Positions 41,013-51,764 are shown, numbered from the stretch's first letter. The stretch is DNA of 64,000 nt from Paenibacillus sp. NAIST15-1 (GCF_001894745.1 NZ_BBYF01000001.1:1-64000); one strand, 5' to 3'. Numbers and translations: made by a program. Notes: generated by a model from the sequence alone, not told the origin.

Positions 41013-41978
41013 TTACGAATTTTTCTTATGAATCGATACTTCAGGTGTCGTCATTTGATCATAGAAGTCCAAGTATTTGTCCCGATCATCAGAAGCAAGC
41101 AGCGCCATGGCGGAACGAGGATGTTCATCAAGCGTACCTGTAATCAAGTATGGAATCAGGTAACCCCATTCCCACTTATCACGCATCGGAATCATGTATT
41201 TCTCAAGGAAGCCAAGCACAGATCGAAGCTGGTATTTGCTGTTCTTCAAATGAGTCAGTAGAGCTTCTGTCGGACAGTTGCCCGCTCCACGCCCCATCCC
41301 GTATATGGAAGCATCCAGCATTTCAACCCCAAGCTCTGCAGCAACAAGCGTATTCGAGAAAGCAAGCTGCATATTATTATGGGTATGAACACCGATTCGC
41401 TTGTTCGGCAAATGCTCTTTAAATTTATTCACGAGGAAATGAATATCATTATGATCAAGGCTGCCGTAGGAATCTACGACGTATACCACATCAACGACAC
41501 TCTCTTTGATCATCGAAAATGCTTCGATAAGATCATTCTCCATCACATTTGACAGCGCCATAATATTGATCGTTGTTTCATATCCGCGATCATGGAACGT
41601 ACGTACCAAATCCAGCGCCTTGTCCACATCCTTGATGTAGCAAGCAACCCGGATCAAGTCCAACATACTCTCATTGCGCGGTAGAATGTCGTTCTCATCC
41701 ACACGGCCGATATCTACAAGTGCGGATAGCTTCGTAGTACCCTTCTGCGGAATGACAGTACGTAAAAAATCGTCATTCAAAAATCGCCATGGGCCTGCTT
41801 CGTCAGCGCCTTTGAGCAGTTTAGGCGAATTTTTGTAGCCGATTTCCATATAGTCGACGCCAGCATCATTCAATGATGCGTATAAGCTTTGCACGAACTC
41901 GACGCTGAAGTCCCAATTGTTTACTAGACCACCATCGCGAATTGTGCAGTCGACAATTTTGCAGTGATTCGTTTTCAT
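41013..41978 (-). CDS. DRE-TIM metallolyase family aldolase
   Basis: The 321-residue protein belongs to the DRE-TIM fold (HMG-CoA lyase/4-hydroxy-2-oxovalerate aldolase group): DCTIRDGGLVNNWDF near the N-terminus gives the Arg-Asp pair, and HTHNNMQLAFSN gives the metal-ligand histidines. The substrate is not evident; no partner dehydrogenase follows, as it would in meta-cleavage pathways. It is monocistronic and convergent with the YbjQ operon. Confidence 0.75.
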   Translation of the reverse strand: MKTNHCKIVDCTIRDGGLVNNWDFSVEFVQSLYASLNDAGVDYMEIGYKNSPKLLKGADEAGPWRFLNDDFLRTVIPQKGTTKLSALVDIGRVDENDILPRNESMLDLIRVACYIKDVDKALDLVRTFHDRGYETTINIMALSNVMENDLIEAFSMIKESVVDVVYVVDSYGSLDHNDIHFLVNKFKEHLPNKRIGVHTHNNMQLAFSNTLVAAELGVEMLDASIYGMGRGAGNCPTEALLTHLKNSKYQLRSVLGFLEKYMIPMRDKWEWGYLIPYLITGTLDEHPRSAMALLASDDRDKYLDFYDQMTTPEVSIHKKNS

Positions 41979-42170
41979 TCCGCTATCTCCTTTGCCAAAT
42001 GTTTTCTCTCCATTCTAATGGAAACAAACTCATAAAGCAAAGCAAAAAAGCTTCATTTTCGTGTCGTTTTCATAGATTTCGATAAATTATCTACAATTTA
42101 ATCCTTTTTCTATGAAAAAAATCACATGTAATTTTTCTTCCATTGTGCTACATTCAATGTAAATCCAATT

Positions 42171-42189
42171 GATACCGATTATCATTATA
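42171..42189 (+). promoter_or_regulatory. Fur box upstream of feoA
   Basis: GATACCGATTATCATTATA matches the classical 19-bp Fur box at 16 positions and lies 63 bp before the feoA start, so iron-dependent repression of feo is expected. Confidence 0.82.
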
Positions 42190-42251
42190 AATAAGAACAT
42201 AACGAGTTAATCATAGATTGATATTGATATGTTGAAGAAAGAAGGATTAAC

Positions 42252-42515
42252 ATGCGCCCAACTAATTGTGAGATGCTCGGACAAAATGCCTCCTTATGCG
42301 AATTGAAGCCTGGCCAGCGTGCATGTATTTGTGATTTGTCCAAAGTCCATGCATCGGTCTGCCATCGCCTGCGTGATCTGGGCATTACAGAAGGAACCCA
42401 TGTAGAGCTGAAGCGTACCAGCTTGTTCGGCGGCCCGCTTACCCTAGAAGCTAACGGCCAATTGTTCGGCATTCGCCAAAACGAGGCTCGCTCTATCGGG
42501 GTGAATGGCGCATGA
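42252..42515 (+). CDS. feoA: Ferrous iron transport protein A
   Basis: The 87-residue SH3-like protein (ELKPGQRACICDL, then VCHRLRDLGITEGTHVELKR) matches FeoA, the cytosolic partner of FeoB. It overlaps feoB by ATGA and is preceded by AAAGGATT and a Fur box. Confidence 0.92.
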   Translation: MRPTNCEMLGQNASLCELKPGQRACICDLSKVHASVCHRLRDLGITEGTHVELKRTSLFGGPLTLEANGQLFGIRQNEARSIGVNGA

Positions 42516-44548
42516 GTACTTGTACCACCGCACTCGTAGGCAATCCGAATACAGGTAAGACTTCCTTATTCAATGCTCTCACCCGCTCTTACGAATATGT
42601 AGGCAACTGGACTGGCGTAACGGTAGAGAAGAAGGTCGGCCACCTGCATCGCAATTCAGGCACGCTCATCGACCTTCCCGGCATCTACTCGCTGCAGCCG
42701 ATGTCGCGTGACGAGAGCGTCGCTGTAAGCTACCTGCTCCACGAACGGCCAGATACGATCTTGAATGTTGTCGATGCTTCACAGCTCGAACGCAACTTAT
42801 ATTTAACCATACAACTACTGGAATATGGACTTCCCGTGCACATTGCGCTGAATATGAACGACGTGGCACAGGGCCGCGGCATTCACATTCATACGCAGAA
42901 GCTGTCCAAGGCACTTCATGCCCCCTTGATTCCCGTCAACGCTAGACGAAAGCAAGGAATTCACGATATTTTGCAGCATATCAATCACCCCGCCCAAGAT
43001 ACAGCGAGGGAAGACGGAGATCCGTTCCAACTCGACTATGGGGAAATTACGGAACTCGCTATTCAGCGTATGTCGGAGTACTTACCACCTAAAGATGGGG
43101 TACCTTCAAGATGGATTGCGCTGCAGTATCTGGAACAGAACAATACCGTTCGTGAATGGGTTCACAGCGGATTAAATCAGGAGATGAATGATAAGCTCCT
43201 GCATATATGCAATGCAGCAGAACAGCAGCTACAACAGCAGGGCATCGCGCTGCACATGGCACAGCATATTCGTGCGGTGCGCACTGCCTTTATTCGTGAG
43301 GTCTGTGCAGAAGCGATTGACAGTACGAAGGAGAAATCCGTAACCTTGACGGAGCGCATCGATGCCATTGTTACAAATCGCTGGCTAGGCATTCCGATCT
43401 TTCTCGGCATTATGTTCCTCATGTTCAAGGCGACATTCGAATGGATTGGAACTCCAACGTCGGATGCATTGGATGCCTTCTTCTCCGGACCCGTAACGGA
43501 CAGCGCAGCATCCATATTGAATGCGATTGGCGTGTCACCATTTACCCATGCGCTGATCGAAGAAGGGATTATTGCTGGTGTTGGCGGCGTACTCGTATTC
43601 GTCCCGCAAATCTTCATCCTGTTCTTATTCATTTCCTTTATTGAGGATTCGGGATATATGGCTCGTGTGACCATCGTCATGGACCGGCTTATGGAAGCCG
43701 TTGGTCTGAACGGCAAGGCATTCATTCCATTTGTCATCGGCTTCGGGTGCAACGTTCCTGGCATCATGGCCGCTCGTACGATTGAGCAGCCGCGCGAACG
43801 GCTTGTCACTACTTTGCTCGTTCCACTGATGTCATGCTCTGCCCGCTTGTCCGTTTATGCCTTGTTTGCCGGTGTCTTTTTTAAGAGTCATCAAGCACTT
43901 GTCGTGCTGTCCCTCTATGTGATGGGAATTGCACTCTCCCTGCTGCTGGCCAAGCTGTTCACCAAGCGGATGATGAAGGAGGAGCAGAGCATTTTCGTTA
44001 TTGAGCTGCCACCTTATCGGCTGCCACAATGGCAGACTTTGTTCCGCAGCACATGGGAGAAAGGGAAAGGATTCGTACGCAAAGCAGGTACCTTCATTCT
44101 TGGAGGCTCCGTGCTCATCTGGCTCATGACATATGCAGGACCAGGCGGATTCGGAGTTGAGATGGACGACTCCTTCCTGGCGATGATTGGCGGCGTGCTT
44201 GCCCCATTGTTCGCTCCGCTCGGCTTCGCCACATGGCAAGCGGGGGCTTCTTTAATTACCGGGTTTCTTGCCAAGGAAGTCGTTGTGTCCACGATGAATA
44301 TCATTTATCACGCACCAGACACGGCTATGCTTGAATCCCAGATCGCAGGGGCATTCACCCCGTTGTCCGCGTATGCCTTTTGTGCCTTCGTGCTGCTGTA
44401 TGTTCCTTGTCTTGCAACAGTGGGCATTATTAAGAAAGAAACCGCATCATGGCGCTGGACATGGTTCTCCATCGGCTATGCCCTACTTATCGCCTATGTT
44501 GTCGCACTCATCATTACGGGAGTCGGTAGACTTCTCGGATTTTCATAG
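42512..44548 (+). CDS. feoB: Ferrous iron transporter FeoB
   Basis: The 678-residue protein has an N-terminal G domain with G1 GNPNTGKT (10-17), G3 DLPG and G4 NMND, then a membrane core with Gate motifs and the GFGCNVPGIMAARTI signature. It imports Fe2+. The C-terminal Cys-rich extension is missing and replaced by a separate small Cys-rich protein encoded just downstream. Confidence 0.95.
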   Translation: MSTCTTALVGNPNTGKTSLFNALTRSYEYVGNWTGVTVEKKVGHLHRNSGTLIDLPGIYSLQPMSRDESVAVSYLLHERPDTILNVVDASQLERNLYLTIQLLEYGLPVHIALNMNDVAQGRGIHIHTQKLSKALHAPLIPVNARRKQGIHDILQHINHPAQDTAREDGDPFQLDYGEITELAIQRMSEYLPPKDGVPSRWIALQYLEQNNTVREWVHSGLNQEMNDKLLHICNAAEQQLQQQGIALHMAQHIRAVRTAFIREVCAEAIDSTKEKSVTLTERIDAIVTNRWLGIPIFLGIMFLMFKATFEWIGTPTSDALDAFFSGPVTDSAASILNAIGVSPFTHALIEEGIIAGVGGVLVFVPQIFILFLFISFIEDSGYMARVTIVMDRLMEAVGLNGKAFIPFVIGFGCNVPGIMAARTIEQPRERLVTTLLVPLMSCSARLSVYALFAGVFFKSHQALVVLSLYVMGIALSLLLAKLFTKRMMKEEQSIFVIELPPYRLPQWQTLFRSTWEKGKGFVRKAGTFILGGSVLIWLMTYAGPGGFGVEMDDSFLAMIGGVLAPLFAPLGFATWQAGASLITGFLAKEVVVSTMNIIYHAPDTAMLESQIAGAFTPLSAYAFCAFVLLYVPCLATVGIIKKETASWRWTWFSIGYALLIAYVVALIITGVGRLLGFS

Positions 44549-44565
44549 AACAGGTGGTGAATCGC

Positions 44566-44739
44566 ATGTCGTGGCCGGAAATTGGCATTGTGATGATCAT
44601 ATTTGCGTATGCACTGTGGATGGTTGTACGCCACGTGCGTAAATCGAAGCAAGGAGCTTGTGCTTCATGCGCATTGAACCGCTCCTGCTCATCCGGATGC
44701 TCCACACAACCACATCCAAATGCAGCTGACGCTGACTAA
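44566..44739 (+). CDS. FeoB-associated Cys-rich membrane protein
   Basis: The 57-residue protein has one N-terminal helix (GIVMIIFAYALWMVVRHV) and a cytosolic tail with GACASCALNRSCSSGCS, five cysteines in all. This is the FeoB_associated family. I chose ATG 44566 behind AGGTGG. It completes the feo operon and probably handles Fe2+ at the membrane. Confidence 0.88.
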   Translation: MSWPEIGIVMIIFAYALWMVVRHVRKSKQGACASCALNRSCSSGCSTQPHPNAADAD

Positions 44740-44750
44740 TAGCTGTAATG

Positions 44751-44794
44751 ACAAGAACAGTAGCCGAGATGAACCTCGTGCTACTGTTCTTTGT
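44751..44794 (+). terminator. Terminator of the feo operon
   Basis: ACAAGAACAGTAG pairs with CTACTGTTCTTTGT, a long stem with a T-rich flank. Confidence 0.88.
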
Positions 44795-44915
44795 TGTTTA
44801 CCTCTATAATTGCTGCATGCTCCTCGCTCCATGCCCAGTCCCTAATTAGGCAGCATACACCTCATGCGAAGATAGCTGTTACCATTCCTTACTCTCTACC
44901 ACAACAAAAACTCCA

Positions 44916-46730
44916 TTACTCGTACAAGCTTATCAATTCATCAACAAGCTCGCCTACATACGATACAGCTTCTCGGATCGTATTCGTATCGGACATATCC
45001 ACACCGGCCAGCTTCATCAGCTCCAATGGAGGCAAGGAACCGCCTGCCTTCAGCGCCGTCAGCCAACGTTCTACTGCCGGCTGTCCTTCCTCGCGGATGC
45101 GCTTGGCTGCTGCCGTCGATGCTGTTAAACCTGCTGAATACGTATATGGATATAAAGACATGTAATAATGCGGCTGACGCATCCAAGTCAGTTCCGAACC
45201 TGGATCCATCACAACGGCATCGCCCCAGAAATCGCTCTGGACCTGCCCCTTCAGCTGCGACAGCAGATCAGCCGTAAGCGGCTCTCCCTGTGAAGCAAGC
45301 TCATATACCCTGCGCTGCATCTCACCTTCGAGCAAATGCGTTACAAAATTATGATAATACGTATTCAGCAGCTGCGTAATAATCCAGCGTCTCATCCGAG
45401 GATCATTCGACGACTGACGGAACAAGTAGTCAGCCAGCAGCATCTCGTTCATGGTGGACGGAGCCTCGATAAAATAAAGCGATGGACGTGTATTGGATAT
45501 CCGCTGATGTTTATGTGCCAGCATGAAGTGCCCCGCATGGCCCAACTCATGAGCCAGAGTGAATGCTCCTCGCATGCTTCCTGTCCATGTCATCAATATG
45601 TAGGAATGGGAATCATAAATTGATGAGCAGAATGCCCCTGTTGACTTGCCTACATTATCCGCATAGTCAATCCAGCGATTTTGGATGGCATCCTGCATAA
45701 TTGCCATGTACTCCGGCCCCATGACCTGCAGCGCCTCTACTACCTGCTGCGCTGCTGTCTCGAACGAAACTTCCGGATCGTATTCAGGGTCGAATGGCGC
45801 CTTCAGATCACTAAAGCGGAGTTCCTCAAGACCGAGAACACGTTTCTTGAGCTTTGCCCATTTCCGCATGTGCGGAGCCAGCTCGGCTTGAATCGTATCT
45901 AAAATAGCGTGATACATCTGCTGTGTCACTTGTTGTTTATGCAACAGCATATCGGTTACATGATCATAGCCGCGAAGCTTCGCCAGCACGACTTGCTTCT
46001 TCACTTCTGTTGCATATGAAGCTGCAACCCCGTTGCGATATGAATGCAGCGTTTCGGAAAATGACCGGAATGCTTCTCTGCGCAAGTATGTATTCGGAGA
46101 CTCCACATATCGATTCTCAAATAATGCAAAAGATAGCGGGTACGTCGTACCCTCCTGATCGGTAATTGATTCGAACGACATGTCCGAAAGCTTGATCTGA
46201 TTATAAATTTTGTACGGAGCTCCTAAGACGTTGTCAAGCGCTGCGAGCGTCAATTCCGTCTCGCTGCTCAGCCGATATGGCTTCTTGCTTGCAATCTGAT
46301 CCAAATAGGGCTTGAATTCCAGAAGCTTAGGCTCTTCTTCATAATATGCAGGCAATGCATCGTCGCTCATGTCACTAAATTCAGACTCGAAGAAGGATAG
46401 AGCAACGGACACTTCAGCCATCATATCCTGCGCACGGCTGTTATTTCCCTGATTCACTGGATTCGTGCTGTCTTCCGTCAACCGCAAATGTGCATAACTG
46501 CCGCATAACTGTGCACGGCTCCAAATGACATCCATTGCTTCCAGACAAGCCAGCAATGTACCAGCACCCTCATGCAATTTGCCTGTGAAGCGGGTGACTG
46601 AACTCAAATCAGCTGTAATCGCTTGCAATTCCTCAAGCCATTTTGCTTCGGATTCGAATAAATCCTCCAATCTCCATGTCGCTTCCAGAGGGACTTCTGA
46701 TCGTTTCATACGCGTTGCTTGCGTCGCCAT
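44916..46730 (-). CDS. pepF: Oligoendopeptidase F
   Basis: The 604-residue M3B peptidase has the zinc motif HELGHAGH in the middle and the preceding GAFTLAHEL, with YTYSAGLTAS toward the C-terminus. It cleaves peptides of about 7-17 residues. I chose ATG 46730 behind AAGGAG; the frame is open 47 codons further upstream without a ribosome site. It is a monocistronic host gene. Confidence 0.93.
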   Translation of the reverse strand: MATQATRMKRSEVPLEATWRLEDLFESEAKWLEELQAITADLSSVTRFTGKLHEGAGTLLACLEAMDVIWSRAQLCGSYAHLRLTEDSTNPVNQGNNSRAQDMMAEVSVALSFFESEFSDMSDDALPAYYEEEPKLLEFKPYLDQIASKKPYRLSSETELTLAALDNVLGAPYKIYNQIKLSDMSFESITDQEGTTYPLSFALFENRYVESPNTYLRREAFRSFSETLHSYRNGVAASYATEVKKQVVLAKLRGYDHVTDMLLHKQQVTQQMYHAILDTIQAELAPHMRKWAKLKKRVLGLEELRFSDLKAPFDPEYDPEVSFETAAQQVVEALQVMGPEYMAIMQDAIQNRWIDYADNVGKSTGAFCSSIYDSHSYILMTWTGSMRGAFTLAHELGHAGHFMLAHKHQRISNTRPSLYFIEAPSTMNEMLLADYLFRQSSNDPRMRRWIITQLLNTYYHNFVTHLLEGEMQRRVYELASQGEPLTADLLSQLKGQVQSDFWGDAVVMDPGSELTWMRQPHYYMSLYPYTYSAGLTASTAAAKRIREEGQPAVERWLTALKAGGSLPPLELMKLAGVDMSDTNTIREAVSYVGELVDELISLYE

Positions 46731-46964
46731 TCGTCCATCGCTCCTTTTCCCAAAAGTGGTAGTTGTGCATACTGTTATTCTACTACGATTCCTCCCTCCT
46801 TGCGAATCGAGATTGATTATAAAGGGCGCCTGTTGGAGGTTCGAATTCCCTCCATTGAAAGCCCTCCACACCAGCTAATTTGCAACCTAGGGTGAAGGGC
46901 TCCTTTTCAATTCCACATCATGAAACGGTTCGGGAAGGAATCGATCCTAACTCATTCCCTATTA

Positions 46965-49900
46965 CTAACGATTGATATATGCGGATTGCTGCAGCAGTCT
47001 CTTCAGCAAAACGACGCCTTCAGCGCGCGTAGCAGTTCCATTCGGGACAAAAGAGTTTGTATTGCGCCCTTCCATAAGTCCTTTGCTCACGACCGCAGCT
47101 ACAGCATCCTTAGACCATGCGGCAATCTCATTCTGATCCTTAAAGGATTGGAGAATTGCCTCCGTATTCACATCGGTATCCTTTACCCCAGAAATCTCAG
47201 CAGCTCGTAGTATGAGCACACTCATCTGCTCACGCGTGAGCAGCGCATTCGGGCTGAAGTGGTTGCTGTCCGTGCCTTGAATCAGTCCCTGCTCTACCGC
47301 TGCTCCTATTGCACCTGCATACCAATCTTGCGACTGGACATCAACGAATGGCATCACACCTGCCTTCTCCTTCATGCCGAGCGCTCGCACAAGCATCGCT
47401 GTAAATTGGGCACGCGTCAACGGCTCTCCCGGCGAGAAGCGGGTATCACTCGTTCCCTTCACGACCAGCTTGGATGCCAGCAATAAGATATCTTGCTCAG
47501 CCCAGTGTCCCTGTATGTCCGTGAACATTGGCGGCTGCACTTCTGCAGTGCCGTATATCCCCGTCCCCGATAGCTTAAGCAGCACTTCCAAATCCCCTTC
47601 ACGAGATTCAAATAAGGCAGGGACGAACGCGTAACTTCGTGATTTCCCATCATAATCAATTGCCGTCATTCGATTTCGATCGACTGCAGTCGCTGGAAGC
47701 TTGAATCGATATTCCGCCCGTTCCCCCTTGAACGCAATCGCCTGCACTTCTTCCCCTTCCTTCAAGACTAATCCAATTTCGATCGCAGTCCCTATCTTCT
47801 TGGAACCATCCTGCATTAATCGTTGCTGGAGTGCTCTATCCTGTTCTTGCAATAACGTCCCGATACGAATCTGAATCTCCCCAGATTTCTGATTACTGAT
47901 GCCTGTCAGCGCGGACTTCATCGCGGGAAGCGGCAGCTTCAGGACACCTCGCGGCGATTCGATGAGCAAGCTGGATTGTGGAAGCTCCTCCGCCGCTTGC
48001 ACCACGCCTAGCACGGGAATGCTAATTTCAAGCACATCCTGCACATTCGCAATCGAATATTTCAGAATAGGGTCAGACAATGAAGAAGCTTGTTTCTTGA
48101 ACTGTTCGATCTCTTCCTGCATCGGAGCAAGATTTACCTTCGCTGCGGTCACTTGACGACCATCCCGATCTTGTCGATAAGCAATGGACAGCCTCTCTAG
48201 TTTGTTCGGTGTCGCAGGCTGCTGCGAGACAGCTCCCGAACCGCTAGATGGATTCGAACCCGTGCCGCCTGAATCGGTGCGGATGATGTCAATCGTCCGA
48301 CTGTTCGTCTTATATTTATCTACAAACACAGTAATCGTTACGCTGTTCCGGCCAACTGATAGCGGGATGTTGGATTTGAAGCCGCCGCTTGCGTCAATAA
48401 TCGCGGGCTTACCATTCAAAAACACCTCAGCCTTCCCTGTGCCCAGCACCTCAACCTGACCCTCCACCACTATCTCGCGGTTCGAAGTCTGCCGCCCTTC
48501 ATCGTCTTGCCATCCACTAAGTACAGCTGCCCGTATCGAGTTACCCACGTCGTACGCGTTCGCCACAAGCTGGCGCAGCGTTCGCGTCCCAGAAGGATCG
48601 ACGGTTGTAATGACGAATCCTCCCTGCGGAATGACACTGTTGTTCTGCTCCGGTACAGCCCAGTTCCATTGGATCGCTTGTTTACGATTAACTACATTCG
48701 TCACTTTACCGCCGGCATCTACAACAACCTCGACCCCGAATTGATTCGTGCCCGTTGAATAACCGAACGCGTCAGTCAGCACATTCACATTGCCCTCGAC
48801 TCGGTTCACATTATAATAGCTCCCTTCCATGAATGAATCCGGGCTGCCTGGCAAGCTGATGCCGAGCTGATAATTCTTCACATATTCCTCATCCCGGAGG
48901 GCCGCCGAAGCAATGGGCCAGTTGATCTGGGAGGCATCGAACAACATTAGGCCATTCGTTGTAGCCAATCCTGCCTGAAATACCTCCCGCTGCACAGACG
49001 GAGTCTGCACATTGACAAGGGATATCCCCGCATACAGCGGAATCTCTCCATTGGTCACGATATTGCCAAGCGTGATGTATTTCTTCACTTCCTTACTGGT
49101 CGTCTGGTAGGCGCCGATCATTAAGAAGTCTAAGTATTCAATATAGCCCGTATCATAATATTCCGGTGTATAGACGGATTGATCAGGCAGCCCTAAGCGT
49201 GCGTCATAGCGGAAATTACGGCTCCCCCAATTGACACCGTTCAAATAATACGTTTCATACCAAGAGCCTACATAGGAGGACACTTGGATCGTCCGTCCCG
49301 TTGAGACTTCATAGGAATCAACGAGTGCCTTCACTTCGGCAAAGAAGCTCTTGATCGTCCCGGAACGGAATTCCCACCAGTCTTGAATCAATGACCCGTA
49401 TACCCGGACGTTCTGCTCATATCGGTAAATATCGGCCGGCCAGTTCTGCAACTGCTTGCCCCTTGCTTGCAGGAACTGCTCGAATTTGATCCGAGTGACG
49501 TCACTGAAATCAGCCGTTTCGTTATCATATCTCCCTCGATCATGGACGACTCCATCGACATCGTAGTTTTTGATCACCTCTTCGAACGTTTTTAATTGAT
49601 ACGCTCTCACCTCATCGTCTGAAGGATTGACGAATGCAACGAGCCCCTTTTTCGCGCTCTCCCGAAGACGTTTGATCTCCCCGTTGTTTTCTGGAACGTA
49701 TATACGCTCCTCCCAATTCAAGTGCTGATCGAGCACTGCGTATTCGTTATGGGCGGTCGAACCTTCCGCGAATACATTCAGAGATGCGTGCACCTTTAAC
49801 CCAAGCGCATGGCCATGCGTAATAAATTCCTGCAGCAGGTCGAGATTCGGATTCGAGCCCGCCTTCTCCGGCGCTTTTATCTCGCTGACGTACGGTCTTC

Positions 49901-51623
49901 CGGTCAGATCGTTCTTCTTATAGGATACGAACCCCTCTACCCCTTTCACATCGAAGACGACTGTCGTCACGCCTAAGTCCTTTGCCTTCTTCAGGAAGGC
50001 CAGCACTTGCTCGCTGGATTGGAACTTCCGAGCATTCGCTGCCTGATCGACCCATAGAATGATGTCCTTCTCAGGTGCAAATCCCGGTCTGCTGAACACG
50101 ACCATATTTCGCTTATCCTGTTCCTTTCCGTTTTTCATAACCACAATATCCACATAGTTCGTACCCCTGCCCAGCGTAACGGGAACTGAGAAGGTACCAT
50201 CCGCAGCGAAAGTCTCCTGCTTCCCATGGATCAATAATGCCGTTGACTCCGGATGATCGATATTTACAATCCGCCCAGTAACCACCGTCTGGTTGTCTGT
50301 TACGGTATACATCAGCTCATTATCCAGCATCAGTCTTGCAATCGCTCCATTGCCGCTTCTCACATCCTTAACAGAGACTACCTCTCCGTTTTTGCGAAGC
50401 TTAATCTGATCCCCCGCCTTGAAATGAACCGCTAGATACCGTTTGATGAAGTTCGTCGTATAGCTGTCGTCCTGTGCCATTAATACATAACCGCCATCTG
50501 GGATTTCCAGAGTAGTTGGCCCCGTCCAGACAGGAGGCTTGCCATTAATAGAAGGATTGACGACACGAAGCACACGATTATGTTCGTCTACTTGAACAGC
50601 AACATTGTATTGAGGAACGACAAGCGAGGAGCCATAATCACGTGTAAATAAGGCAACTACATTTCCGTGTGCGGCGATGTCTTCGTCTACAGCATCAATT
50701 TTATGCCGAGGCCCTTGAATTTCGATTGTGACATCGATTGGAGCAGCCTCAACCTCGATATAGTCTGAGCCCTGCCCGGAGCGTTCATAGGTTGCGGTGA
50801 TGTTGGACACTGCCAGCTCTGTATCGCCTTGCAACAAGCGCACCGTGATAAGGTTAGCACCTAAGGTCAGATACACTTGCTGCAGAAAGCTACCGTTCGC
50901 GGTAATACTCGCCTGCTTCCCACCGATGACAACCTGAATATTCTGGTTCTCTCGATAATTCGCAACATAGCCTTTGACCGCAATCATGGGTACCGTTACC
51001 GTTGGATCCGAAGGGGTAACGAGATGCAGTTCAGGCTTCAGTTCAGGCTCAGGCTTCTGATTGCGGAAATCAGCTGCCGTCACTTCCTTGCCGCCTCTCA
51101 TTAATCGAATGTGATCTCCAACGCCGTAATGATGGAATAGTGGTTTTTGATAAATCGAAGAGTCCCAAGTGGTTCCACCAGAGAGCACGATATAGCCCTC
51201 CTCTGGAATAGCAATACTTATGTCGTCATCCCATGACACCGGAGGATCAGCATCAGGGCCATATACAGCTTCTACAACACTGTGACGATTGACCACGAGG
51301 GCCACATCATATTTTTTGACGAACACTTCATTGCCGTACACCGTATTCGTCACACCGGCTCCACTCGTATATAAGGCCAAGTAATCGGTTTTGTTCGCTA
51401 ATGAATCCCCGGGGGAATTAATATCGCTAATTACAAGCGACTGCGTTGCATCCTGCGAGACGATGGTGACAGGGTCTGCCTCACCCGATGGAAGAAGCAG
51501 TTGTTCGATTGGGGGCAGATCCGCCTCAGCCTGCGCATAATTAGGCACGGCCTGCAGCAGCGTGGAGAAAAGGAGAATGGCAACAAGCCAGATGGACAAC
51601 GGTCTCAGCAAGATGTATCTCAT
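46965..51623 (-). CDS. SLH-anchored putative glycoside hydrolase
   Basis: The 1,552-residue secreted protein begins with a signal peptide (LLRPLSIWLVAILLFSTLLQ...AQA). Three copies of a repeated beta domain occur near residues 80-185, 325-430 and 945-1045 (e.g. YNVAVQVDEHNRVLRVVN). A GHL10/GH10-like TIM-barrel region (DUF187/DUF4015 group) lies at about 518-900 (KAKDLGVTTVVFDVKGVEG, VDGVVHDRGRYDNET). Cadherin- or Big-like linkers and three C-terminal SLH modules (about 1366-1546) follow, which should bind the cell-wall polymer. It sits on the cell surface; the substrate is unknown. ATG 51623 with AGGTGG upstream is the start. Confidence 0.85.
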   Translation of the reverse strand: MRYILLRPLSIWLVAILLFSTLLQAVPNYAQAEADLPPIEQLLLPSGEADPVTIVSQDATQSLVISDINSPGDSLANKTDYLALYTSGAGVTNTVYGNEVFVKKYDVALVVNRHSVVEAVYGPDADPPVSWDDDISIAIPEEGYIVLSGGTTWDSSIYQKPLFHHYGVGDHIRLMRGGKEVTAADFRNQKPEPELKPELHLVTPSDPTVTVPMIAVKGYVANYRENQNIQVVIGGKQASITANGSFLQQVYLTLGANLITVRLLQGDTELAVSNITATYERSGQGSDYIEVEAAPIDVTIEIQGPRHKIDAVDEDIAAHGNVVALFTRDYGSSLVVPQYNVAVQVDEHNRVLRVVNPSINGKPPVWTGPTTLEIPDGGYVLMAQDDSYTTNFIKRYLAVHFKAGDQIKLRKNGEVVSVKDVRSGNGAIARLMLDNELMYTVTDNQTVVTGRIVNIDHPESTALLIHGKQETFAADGTFSVPVTLGRGTNYVDIVVMKNGKEQDKRNMVVFSRPGFAPEKDIILWVDQAANARKFQSSEQVLAFLKKAKDLGVTTVVFDVKGVEGFVSYKKNDLTGRPYVSEIKAPEKAGSNPNLDLLQEFITHGHALGLKVHASLNVFAEGSTAHNEYAVLDQHLNWEERIYVPENNGEIKRLRESAKKGLVAFVNPSDDEVRAYQLKTFEEVIKNYDVDGVVHDRGRYDNETADFSDVTRIKFEQFLQARGKQLQNWPADIYRYEQNVRVYGSLIQDWWEFRSGTIKSFFAEVKALVDSYEVSTGRTIQVSSYVGSWYETYYLNGVNWGSRNFRYDARLGLPDQSVYTPEYYDTGYIEYLDFLMIGAYQTTSKEVKKYITLGNIVTNGEIPLYAGISLVNVQTPSVQREVFQAGLATTNGLMLFDASQINWPIASAALRDEEYVKNYQLGISLPGSPDSFMEGSYYNVNRVEGNVNVLTDAFGYSTGTNQFGVEVVVDAGGKVTNVVNRKQAIQWNWAVPEQNNSVIPQGGFVITTVDPSGTRTLRQLVANAYDVGNSIRAAVLSGWQDDEGRQTSNREIVVEGQVEVLGTGKAEVFLNGKPAIIDASGGFKSNIPLSVGRNSVTITVFVDKYKTNSRTIDIIRTDSGGTGSNPSSGSGAVSQQPATPNKLERLSIAYRQDRDGRQVTAAKVNLAPMQEEIEQFKKQASSLSDPILKYSIANVQDVLEISIPVLGVVQAAEELPQSSLLIESPRGVLKLPLPAMKSALTGISNQKSGEIQIRIGTLLQEQDRALQQRLMQDGSKKIGTAIEIGLVLKEGEEVQAIAFKGERAEYRFKLPATAVDRNRMTAIDYDGKSRSYAFVPALFESREGDLEVLLKLSGTGIYGTAEVQPPMFTDIQGHWAEQDILLLASKLVVKGTSDTRFSPGEPLTRAQFTAMLVRALGMKEKAGVMPFVDVQSQDWYAGAIGAAVEQGLIQGTDSNHFSPNALLTREQMSVLILRAAEISGVKDTDVNTEAILQSFKDQNEIAAWSKDAVAAVVSKGLMEGRNTNSFVPNGTATRAEGVVLLKRLLQQSAYINR

Positions 51624-51749
51624 TACGATTACCACCTTTCAGGAGAACAATTTAGGATCTATGCGCTGATACACGCATAGCAATCACGTGTGTATGTTCA
51701 CCCCCTTTTGACCTTCTCGTTACAGTAATGATTGCCTCCACATTGTAGT

Positions 51750-51764
51750 GGTAAAACGCTTACA
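51750..51764 (-). promoter_or_regulatory. Possible cre-like site upstream of the SLH gene
   Basis: On the minus strand TGTAAGCGTTTTAC resembles a catabolite-response element with one extra base. A single inspection match of this length is weak evidence. Confidence 0.25.

Noticed and set aside
46859..46900. Terminator for the SLH gene (AGCCCT...AGGGCT)
   Set aside because: The stem is imperfect, the loop is long and the minus-strand side has no T-run; left out of the list.
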